In this document: positions 54,152-61,340 of the stretch, piece by piece
How the letters are laid out: every line of letters begins with the position of its first letter
Numbering within the stretch: the stretch's first letter is position 1
Assembly (NCBI RefSeq): GCF_001641615.1
Contig: NZ_LRRU01000011.1
Span: forward strand, 1 to 64,000
DNA length: 64,000 nt
From: Pseudoalteromonas gelatinilytica
Lineage (GTDB): Bacteria; Pseudomonadota; Gammaproteobacteria; Enterobacterales; Alteromonadaceae
Direction: 5' to 3'
Position numbers and translations under genes: made by a program
Notes under the pieces: generated by a model
The model's input: the letters and a program-made list of their open reading frames with translations, nothing else
Database searches by the model: none
What the model was told of the DNA's origin: nothing

Positions 54152-56821
54152 TTAAATACTGCTAATAGCGGCTACTGCTACACCCAACTGATATACGATT
54201 TGTGTTGCTGTACTCCACAAGGTTAAGTTATCCATGTAATCTGAATTCATAGGTACAACAATGGTATCACCCGCTTCAAGTGTGTTTGTGTCATTTACAG
54301 CAAACCAACTACCAGTAGATGGAATTTTCACAGAGCCGTTTGCTTTGATGATATAAATACGCTCATCAGCTGCGCGCTCTTTTAAGCCGCCACTAAGGTC
54401 AATGTAATCGTCAACTGTGATACCTTGTTTGAATAAATGCGAGGTTGCATAATTAACTTCACCTATAACACTAATTGAATCACGCTTACTTGGTACATAT
54501 AGGGCATCACCATCTTGTAAAACGAGCTTTTGTTTATCTTCTACAATTAATGGTAAATCAATGACTAGCCGACCTACAGCCTCAACACTTGCGAGATCAT
54601 TTAAAAGCTTATTCATTTCATCATAAGACAAAGTACTGCTACTTACTGAGTTTTCGAAACTTTTTGATGCAATATCACGGCGCAAATCTTCAGAAAGTTT
54701 TGCAAGTTGCTGTTGCTCTTGTTTGCGAATTGCTTCACGAGTGAAGATAGCGGCATTAGGCGCGGCAAACTCAGAAAAACCACCCGCACGTTCAAGTAAA
54801 TTGCTTAATGTTTCGCCACGACGAATTGTGTAAACGCCAGGGAATTTAACTTCCCCTCTTAATTGAACTTTCACGTTCTCTTGCCAGTTAGGGATAGAAA
54901 AAATATTGATACTATCTTTACTGCGTAATGCGATATTTTCACCATTACTACCTAACATGGCTGCTTGCAGGTTAAATTTAATATGTTTAACCTTTGACGC
55001 ATCACCATCCATTATGCGAGTGATCTCAGCTTGCTCTGTGTAAGCAGATTCAAGTAAACCACCTGCGGCGGCTATTAAATCATTTACTTCGCCATTAACT
55101 GTAAGAGGATAAACACCAGGGTAAGTTACATGGCCATTAATTTCTACAAGTTGCATCGCCACAGAAACTGAAGCTTGTTGTTTAAGTTTCGAAATAATTG
55201 GCTTTAATAAGCTGTAACGACTAAATACTGCATAATCTTCTGGTGACAATTCCTTGGTACCAGCCCCCAATCTCCCCTTAGAAATATCTTCAATTGATTT
55301 TGCATTGTCGAGTTTTAATTTAGGACTATCAACAGAACCTGTAACCCCAATATATTTTTCAAATTCTCGTTGTTGGTATTGATGCCATTGTTTAACTTTA
55401 TATTGCTGTTGTTGCTGCTCTTCAGTTAGCGCCATATTCGCAAGCGCAGTTTCTTCAGCTTGTTTTTGCTGGTAGCGACTAAATACAAAAAGCTTATCGT
55501 TTGCTTTAAGTTCTAGATCATGCTCAGCAGCTTTAACAATCGCTTGTGCTATATCAAATTGAAAAACTTGAATATCGCCTGCCACGTTAACTTCACGAAC
55601 AAGTAACCCGTAACCTAAATCAGCCTGAGGCAGCAAGTCACCACGCACCGATGTTAGAACGTCAGAGATGTGTTTGCCTTGATGCCATTGATAATGACCC
55701 GGACGTGCAACAGCACCAATTAAACTAATACTGTTTTGATATTGAAAACTTACAGGATTAAAACGAATACGGTCGCCATCACGAGGAATATAGTTAATTT
55801 GATTGCCACTAAAATCAACAGATAATACTTCTTTCATATTATTGTTATTGAAGCGTTCAACAATTGCTTTTTTAGCGTAAGCTTGCGGTTTTAAACCACC
55901 CGCCATTTTTAATAACTGTGCGGCTGTTTCACCTTTTTTTAGCTCAAAAATTGCAGGGCGTTTGACCAAGCCTTCAACAGCGACTTGCGAACCCACTGAT
56001 GGGATAAACACAACATCACCTGGCTTTAAGATGATGTCGTTACTGCTATCACCGTTAATAAGCAAATCATAAAGGTCAAAATTTGCAACAACCTTACCCG
56101 CACGTTTAACTTGAATATTACGTAGTGAAGCAATATCAGATACCCCACCACTAACAAATAGTGCATGCGATACTGTTGTCAGTGATGAAACAGAATAACT
56201 ACCCGGTTTGTACGCTTCACCAAGCACTAGCACACGAATGCTGCGCAGTTTGCCAACTGAGACAAATGCTTTGATACCAATAACTTCTTGTTCAACTTTT
56301 GCTTTTATTAGCTCTTTGACTTCTGCAAATGTAAGACCGGCTACCTGTACAGGGCTTAAGTTTGGAATGCTAATACGCCCTTCACGGTCAACAACAACTT
56401 CATAGTTCTCACTTTCTTTACCGTAAAAGTTGATATTGAGCGTATCTCCACGACCAATTAAGTAGGTATCAGGGACGGCAGCATTTTCACTTGGCATAAA
56501 TGATGTTGGCTCACCAGCAAACAAGTCATAACCAAAAGGCTTTACCTCATCAACTTTCGGAGCAAAGCGCTCTTCATCTGTTAACTGTTCTTTTTCTTGT
56601 TCTAGACGAGGTTGGATTGTTGATTCTTGTTCAATTTGGTCGGTTGAAGATTTCTTACCCGTAATCGTCGATAAATCTACACCATACTGCCTTGCTAGCG
56701 CCTCTTGCTGCGCTCTGGGGAGCTTTTTAAATTGTTCGATTTGTGCGGCTGTAGGAGTAAAAGCCAATACTGATGCGGAAGTTAACAGCAAAAAAGTAAT
56801 GAAAAGTCTTTTAAATAACAT
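54152..56821 (-). CDS. Multi-SLBB outer membrane polysaccharide export protein
   Basis: This 889-residue secreted protein has a Sec signal (MLFKRLFITFLLLTSASVLA). One Poly_export domain (YLIGRGDTLNINFYGKESENY) is followed by about six SLBB domains (for example VLGEAYKPGSYSVSSLTTVS, LRGEVKFPGVYTIRRGETL, VIGEVNYATSHLFKQGITV), and it ends with a hydrophobic helix (TATQIVYQLGVAVAAISSI). It is more than twice the size of classical Wza and has no lipobox, so it may span the periplasm. The ATG at 56821 is chosen because the signal peptide begins there. As the first gene of locus B it likely forms the dedicated exporter for that pathway. Confidence 0.88.
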   Translation of the reverse strand: MLFKRLFITFLLLTSASVLAFTPTAAQIEQFKKLPRAQQEALARQYGVDLSTITGKKSSTDQIEQESTIQPRLEQEKEQLTDEERFAPKVDEVKPFGYDLFAGEPTSFMPSENAAVPDTYLIGRGDTLNINFYGKESENYEVVVDREGRISIPNLSPVQVAGLTFAEVKELIKAKVEQEVIGIKAFVSVGKLRSIRVLVLGEAYKPGSYSVSSLTTVSHALFVSGGVSDIASLRNIQVKRAGKVVANFDLYDLLINGDSSNDIILKPGDVVFIPSVGSQVAVEGLVKRPAIFELKKGETAAQLLKMAGGLKPQAYAKKAIVERFNNNNMKEVLSVDFSGNQINYIPRDGDRIRFNPVSFQYQNSISLIGAVARPGHYQWHQGKHISDVLTSVRGDLLPQADLGYGLLVREVNVAGDIQVFQFDIAQAIVKAAEHDLELKANDKLFVFSRYQQKQAEETALANMALTEEQQQQQYKVKQWHQYQQREFEKYIGVTGSVDSPKLKLDNAKSIEDISKGRLGAGTKELSPEDYAVFSRYSLLKPIISKLKQQASVSVAMQLVEINGHVTYPGVYPLTVNGEVNDLIAAAGGLLESAYTEQAEITRIMDGDASKVKHIKFNLQAAMLGSNGENIALRSKDSINIFSIPNWQENVKVQLRGEVKFPGVYTIRRGETLSNLLERAGGFSEFAAPNAAIFTREAIRKQEQQQLAKLSEDLRRDIASKSFENSVSSSTLSYDEMNKLLNDLASVEAVGRLVIDLPLIVEDKQKLVLQDGDALYVPSKRDSISVIGEVNYATSHLFKQGITVDDYIDLSGGLKERAADERIYIIKANGSVKIPSTGSWFAVNDTNTLEAGDTIVVPMNSDYMDNLTLWSTATQIVYQLGVAVAAISSI

Positions 56822-56890
56822 CACAAGTAGGGATATCCATAGTTCTACAGTCAAAAAGATTGTCTATTCTACCTGAAATTTAAATAAATA

Positions 56891-56914
56891 AAAAAGGGAC
56901 TTTCGTCCCTTTTT
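56891..56914 (-). terminator. Rho-independent terminator after the DUF481 gene
   Basis: A 10-bp stem (AAAAAGGGAC / GTCCCTTTTT) with a TTTC loop and flanking A/T runs lies between the DUF481 stop and locus B. It insulates the polysaccharide operon from upstream transcription. Confidence 0.9.
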
Positions 56915-56947
56915 GTCATTAAATCGTCAACAAACAGATTTATTTAG

Positions 56948-57727
56948 TTAAAAACTGTAAACCAGCGTTAGTGACGTTTCTGTATCTGTGTTTTCTTTAT
57001 CATCCGCAACATCTGAGTTGTGGGTGATGTTGTAAGCCACTTTCATTTGTAGTGAGCCGTTGATTTTAGCAAGGATTGCAGACTCTGAACGTGTTTTAGT
57101 ATTGGTATCACCGTATTCAACGGATACTAACTGAGTAAAACGTGCACTGTCTGAAATTTGCCAGTTGTAATCAACTTTACCTAACGCGATTACTTCACCT
57201 TCGCGCTCACCGGCAAGTGAATTACCGTTGTCATCAACTTCAGTACTGTCATCTGGGTATTGGAAGTACTTATAACCAGGACCGATTTCTGCGTTTAACC
57301 ACATATCAGAACGGTCGATTACACGTAAACCATAACCCGCTGAGATAACTGATTCGTTACGGTATGCACCAAAGTAATCAGATACGTGCGAACCGTAGAT
57401 GAATAAGTGTGAGTGCTTTTCGTTTAACTTATAGTTACCTTGTGCAGAGATTGAGTACTTTTCGTTAGTACGTTGAGTTTCTTTAACGCCTTGGTCGTTT
57501 TCGATCTCATCTTCTTTATAAAGACCGTCTAACTTGTACTCGTTATTCCAGTTTTCTAGGTTATGTAAAACCTTAACACCACCTTTTAGTGTTGTTGTTT
57601 CAGTGTTACCGCTCGTTACGATAGCACCTAATTCACTGGTTACATCCCAAGTTTTGGTTTCATCTGCTGCGAATGCGCTAGTTGCAGCGCTTGCTGCAAC
57701 TAGAATTGATAAAGCTTTTAATTTCAT
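56948..57727 (-). CDS. DUF481 outer membrane protein (YdiY-like)
   Basis: This 259-residue protein has a Sec signal (MKLKALSILVAASAATSAFA) and a beta-barrel of alternating polar and hydrophobic strands that ends in a terminal aromatic (LTLVYSF), the outer membrane assembly signal. DUF481/YdiY proteins are salt-inducible outer membrane proteins of uncertain function. It precedes MscS in a possible osmotic-response pair (36 nt apart on the same strand), although this is circumstantial. Confidence 0.82.
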   Translation of the reverse strand: MKLKALSILVAASAATSAFAADETKTWDVTSELGAIVTSGNTETTTLKGGVKVLHNLENWNNEYKLDGLYKEDEIENDQGVKETQRTNEKYSISAQGNYKLNEKHSHLFIYGSHVSDYFGAYRNESVISAGYGLRVIDRSDMWLNAEIGPGYKYFQYPDDSTEVDDNGNSLAGEREGEVIALGKVDYNWQISDSARFTQLVSVEYGDTNTKTRSESAILAKINGSLQMKVAYNITHNSDVADDKENTDTETSLTLVYSF

Positions 57728-57763
57728 TAAAAAATAACCTTTACTACTTGTAAGTTAGACTTA

Positions 57764-58582
57764 TTAGTCTTCTTTGTGCAAATGAACATCCATTTGCGGG
57801 AATGGGATAGTGATGTTGGCATCGTCTAATGCGATCTTAATGTTTTCCATTAAGTCAAAATACGTTGGCCAGTAATCAGCTGAGTTAACCCATGGGCGAA
57901 CTACAAAGTTTACGCTTGAATCTGCAAGTTCAGATACAGCGACTGTGTATGCAGGGTCTTTTAATAAACGAGACTCTTTGTCTAATACAGACTTAAGAAC
58001 AGCTTTAGCTTCTTTAAGGTCTGCATCGTAACCAACACCGATAACTAAATCGATACGACGAGTTGATTCACGAGAGAAGTTTGTAATTGGGCTGCCCATG
58101 ATTGATGAGTTAGGCATGATAATTACTTTGTTATCTGGTGTACGTAATTCAGTAGAGAAGATTTCGATTTTCTTAACTGTACCCGCTTTGCCACCTGCTT
58201 CTACATAATCACCTGATTTGAAAGGACGAAGTAAGATGATTAAAACACCTGATGCAAAGTTAGATAGTGAACCTTGTAGTGCTAAACCTACTGCTAAACC
58301 AGCCGCACCTAAAATAGCAATGAATGAGGTTGTCTCAATACCTAATTGAGATAGAGCCATTAAGATTGTTGCAGCAAATACAATTGCATAAACAATGCTA
58401 GCAACGAATGAACCTACAGCTTTATCGACTTTCTTTTTATCAAATGCTTTTTCAGTCATCCCTTCGCAGAACTTCGCGATGCGACTACCGATAAAGAAAA
58501 TGATTAGCGCTAGAACCGCCTGAACGGCGTAATGTATGATTAAACCTGAATTCTCGTTGATCCAGTTCATTATTGTATCCAT
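57764..58582 (-). CDS. mscS: Small-conductance mechanosensitive channel MscS
   Basis: It releases solutes during hypo-osmotic shock. It is 272 residues, near E. coli MscS (286). Three N-terminal helices are present. The pore helix is GAAGLAVGLALQGSLSNFASG with its Gly/Ala pattern, then LIILLRPFKSGDYVEAGG of the beta domain, and the cytosolic cage with IMPNSSIMGSPITNFSR. The start ATG is preceded by GGAGAG. It lies upstream of the DUF481 gene on the same strand. Confidence 0.95.
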   Translation of the reverse strand: MDTIMNWINENSGLIIHYAVQAVLALIIFFIGSRIAKFCEGMTEKAFDKKKVDKAVGSFVASIVYAIVFAATILMALSQLGIETTSFIAILGAAGLAVGLALQGSLSNFASGVLIILLRPFKSGDYVEAGGKAGTVKKIEIFSTELRTPDNKVIIMPNSSIMGSPITNFSRESTRRIDLVIGVGYDADLKEAKAVLKSVLDKESRLLKDPAYTVAVSELADSSVNFVVRPWVNSADYWPTYFDLMENIKIALDDANITIPFPQMDVHLHKED

Positions 58583-58801
58583 GTTCTCTCCTGAAGTTCA
58601 TTTTTAGCATAACGCTTGTACAAATTATATATGATCTTTGGTTAAAAAATCATTAAATTACGCGCAAAACTACGAAATGAGTATTTGCTCAATTACAAAA
58701 ACCGCAAGTCTAATCTGCGAAACTGAACGCGAGCTGACCATGAAGGCATTTCTGAATTTTCTGAGGTAAGTAAGTTTTTTCTACTTTTTTCAATTTAGGG
58801 G

Positions 58802-58830
58802 TTCACAAGCTTAGTTTAATTATGTAATAT
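58802..58830 (+). promoter_or_regulatory. Candidate promoter of tRNA-His
   Basis: -35 TTCACA (58802-58807), a 17-nt spacer and -10 TAATAT (58825-58830) are followed by a GC-rich discriminator GCGCGCC. This fits stringently controlled stable-RNA promoters and leaves about a 25-nt leader before the tRNA. Confidence 0.55.
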
Positions 58831-58861
58831 GCGCGCCACACCAAACGAGGTGTATCTCAGT

Positions 58862-58938
58862 GGCGGCTGTAGCTCAGTTGGTAGAGCCCCGGATTGTGAT
58901 TCCGGTTGTCGTGGGTTCAAGCCCCATCAGTCGCCCCA
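58862..58938 (+). tRNA. tRNA-His (anticodon GTG)
   Basis: A cloverleaf can be drawn by eye: acceptor GCGGCTG / CAGTCGC (one G-U pair), D-arm with AGCTCAGTTGGTAGAGC, anticodon stem CCGGA / TCCGG around TTGTGAT (anticodon GTG), and T-arm GTGGG-TTCAAGC-CCCAT. The extra G at 58862 can pair with the discriminator C73, the tRNA-His identity element, and CCA is encoded at 58936-58938. Confidence 0.97.
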
Positions 58939-59019
58939 CTCTTCTCCCTTAGTAAATCTCTATATTTTCCTGAATTTTTCTATTTTAAATTCCAAGATTT
59001 ATCTTTAAAACCTGTTTTC

Positions 59020-59362
59020 AGATCTAAAAGCCGTCAGCTTTCAGCTGTCAGTTTTGAGCCGAAGTAATAGCTTTAAGCGGTAGGCTGTAAGCTAGATTGT
59101 TTTGTTTGTTGGAACCGTATTGTTGTGCGGTCTGGGTGTTGAATATAAGACGCGCCAAGCAAGCGTGACGCCTACTATGTAGGAAGTACTTTAGTGCCGA
59201 AGTCAGTAGGTGATTTATGTAGGAGGTACTTTAGTGCCGAAGTCTTTAGGATAATTCACGGCTAAAGCCGTTCCTACGAGATGCGAAATATCGTAGGCGT
59301 GAAATTTATTTCGCGCGAAAGCCTAGCACCTAGCACCTAGCACCTAGCACCTAGCACCTATT
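59020..59362. repeat. REP-like elements and a short heptamer array CCTAGCA
   Basis: A tail copy (GTCAGCTTTCAGCTGTCAG, about 59030) leads to an inverted element ending AAGCGTGACGCCTAC (59149-59175). Two GTAGGAAGTACTTTAGTG / GTAGGAGGTACTTTAGTG elements (about 59179 and 59219), an inverted GGCTAAAGCCGTTCCTAC copy (about 59256-59278), and GTAGGCGTGAAATTTATTTC (about 59293) follow. The array CCTAGCA (59322-59360, about 5.6 copies) closes the set. Nothing coding is seen from tRNA-His to 59485. Confidence 0.8.
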
Positions 59363-59381
59363 TTCAAAATCCAGACAAAAA

Positions 59382-59403
59382 AATGCCACCTTTCGGTGGC
59401 ATT
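59382..59403 (-). terminator. Rho-independent terminator of the MFS transporter gene
   Basis: A perfect 9-bp stem (AATGCCACC / GGTGGCATT) with a TTTC loop is followed on the minus strand by seven T residues. It is located about 80 nt beyond the transporter stop codon. Confidence 0.9.
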
Positions 59404-59485
59404 ACACACGGGATTATTTCTATTTACTAGAAATGCTTTTCAAAGTTTAAGGCAATATGCTTCACACCTAACCTCAAACTCATAA

Positions 59486-60769
59486 TTACTTCCAACTTTT
59501 CATCTTGTGGCCTTTAACAGCATAGAAAAGTATAAATAAATAACAAGGCAACATTACAATATAAGCCATTTGCTGTGCTTCAGCGCTTTTCACGCCGCCA
59601 CTTGCCAGGCCCCAAAATAATGGACCGAATGCGCCACCGGCTATACCCATAATAAGTAGACCAGAGCCTACACTAGTTAGCTTGCCTAAACCAGATAATG
59701 CGAGCGGCCAAACTGCAGGCCATACAATGGCATTAGCAAAGCCTAGCACAGCAATGAGCAATAAGGTATCAGGTAGTACCGATTTTAGGCCAAATAATAT
59801 TGATATAAATACAGTTTCATTACTACCAGTGACTATCGCTAGGGTTAACACACAGCCCAATACCGCTGAAATAGTCAACGCGGTTTGTTGTGACAACACC
59901 CGTGGGATAAGTAACACCCCTAAAAAGTAACCTAGCACCATACAACCCATGGTGTACGATGTCATAACACTATATTTTTCAACACCTAACGACAGCGCAA
60001 AGCTACCAATGGTATCACCTGCGATGACTTCAACGGCTACATAAACAAAAAGAGCCACGATCCCTAGCGCAAGACTTGGATGACTGAGCGCTTCTTTTAC
60101 CTGCCCCGGCTTTTGTTCATCTACATCATCAATTAACTCTGGCAATGGCATTTTGGTAACTGCAAAGCCGAGTATACCAATAAAAATAGCCATCCCTAAA
60201 TACGGTAAAATTAAGCCATTGGCCATGGCATCAATGTCTGTTTGGCTAAGTTCTTTACCTACAAAGCCTTCAAAATCGCTGAGTATCAGTGCAGTAAACA
60301 CGATTGGTGCTACAACTCCCGCACCTTTATTTAATATACCCATAATACTGACGCGAGCCGCGGCTGATTCTTCAGGGCCGATTCTGACTACGTATGGGTT
60401 AACCGCTGTTTGTAATAACGTTTGCCCTGCCCCCATAACAAGCTGAGCGAATAAAAACAGTGCAAACACTTGTGTTTTTGCCGCAGGTATAAACAGTAAA
60501 CCTGCCACCATCATGGTTGCCATACCCAGCGCCATACCATTTTTATAACCTACCTTTCTGATGATCATCGCTGAAGGTAGGGCTGTAAAAGTCACGGCGA
60601 TATAAAACGAGAAAATGATCAGCGATGCCTGAAATGGTGAAAGCTGCAAAATTTGCTGTAAAAATGGCATCAGTGAGCCATTTAACCACGTAGCAAAACC
60701 CAGTATAAAAAACAGCGTGGCAACAATCGCCATGGGCACAACACTGCTTTGTTTATTCATTTCAGACAT
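59486..60769 (-). CDS. FHS-family sugar:H+ symporter, GlcNAc transporter (NagP-like)
   Basis: This 427-residue MFS protein of the fucose/glucose/galactose (FHS) class has about 12 helices. The N-terminal FILGFATWLNGSLMPFLQQI and the motif QTLLQTAVNPYVVRIGPEESAAAR are typical of GluP, FucP and NagP. In chitin-using Alteromonadales such a transporter (NagP) imports GlcNAc. The hexosaminidase gene immediately upstream on the same strand releases that sugar. The start at 60769 (MSEMNKQ) is preferred because GGGA is well placed. A LacI-type operator-like site lies at 60867-60886. Confidence 0.83.
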   Translation of the reverse strand: MSEMNKQSSVVPMAIVATLFFILGFATWLNGSLMPFLQQILQLSPFQASLIIFSFYIAVTFTALPSAMIIRKVGYKNGMALGMATMMVAGLLFIPAAKTQVFALFLFAQLVMGAGQTLLQTAVNPYVVRIGPEESAAARVSIMGILNKGAGVVAPIVFTALILSDFEGFVGKELSQTDIDAMANGLILPYLGMAIFIGILGFAVTKMPLPELIDDVDEQKPGQVKEALSHPSLALGIVALFVYVAVEVIAGDTIGSFALSLGVEKYSVMTSYTMGCMVLGYFLGVLLIPRVLSQQTALTISAVLGCVLTLAIVTGSNETVFISILFGLKSVLPDTLLLIAVLGFANAIVWPAVWPLALSGLGKLTSVGSGLLIMGIAGGAFGPLFWGLASGGVKSAEAQQMAYIVMLPCYLFILFYAVKGHKMKSWK

Positions 60770-60866
60770 AACATTTCCCATAACAGCACAGCTCGACTCT
60801 TCAGCGCTGCTGATTCAGATGATTATATAAAAGAGATATTAAATATTTATAACACTATCGCAACAA

Positions 60867-60886
60867 AAATGACAGCGCTGACATAT
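60867..60886. promoter_or_regulatory. Possible LacI-family operator upstream of the transporter gene
   Basis: AATGACAGCGCTGACAT is a near-palindrome centred on AGCGCT, with 8 of 10 symmetric positions in its core. It resembles sites of LacI-type sugar regulators such as NagR, and lies about 100 nt upstream of the NagP-like start. No regulator gene is in the window. Confidence 0.4.
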
Positions 60887-60934
60887 TTCTTTTAGATACC
60901 GATGGTGTGAAATGTATTTCGGGCGATGAATTTT

Positions 60935-61323
60935 GATTAGCCGTCAGCTTTCAGCTATCAGTTTTGAGCCGAACGGTGTTGTTTGATTGCTATACATTCC
61001 CCCTTCAGATAGGTGTTGAATGCAAGGCGCGCCAAGCAAGCGTGACGCCTACGAGTTGCGAGGTGCGAGGTGCGAGGTGCGAGGTTCGAGGTGCGAGGTT
61101 CGAGGTTCGAGGTTCGAGGTTCGAGGTTCGAGGTGCGAGGTTCGAGGTTCGAGGTTCGAGGTTCGAGGTTCGAGGTTCGAGGTTCGAGGTTCGAGGTATT
61201 GTAGGCGTGAAATTTATTTCACGCGAAGTTTTGGGATTAGCTGTCAGTTTTGAGCCGAATGGTGTTGAATGCAAAACGCGCCAAGCAAGCGTGACGCCTA
61301 CGCTTTGCTGTAGGCGTCACATT
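60935..61323. repeat. Heptamer array CGAGGTT/CGAGGTG (about 21 copies) between inverted REP elements
   Basis: A tail copy (60940) and an inverted element ending AAGCGTGACGCCTAC (61026-61052) lead straight into a heptamer array (61052-61198) in which GAGGTTC and GAGGTGC units mix. A GTAGGCGTGAAATTTATTTC element (61201), a further tail, an inverted element (61275-61301) and GTAGGCGTCACATTTATTT (61310) follow. Open frames across the array are repeat artefacts. Confidence 0.88.
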
Positions 61324-61340
61324 TATTTATCGCAAAAACA

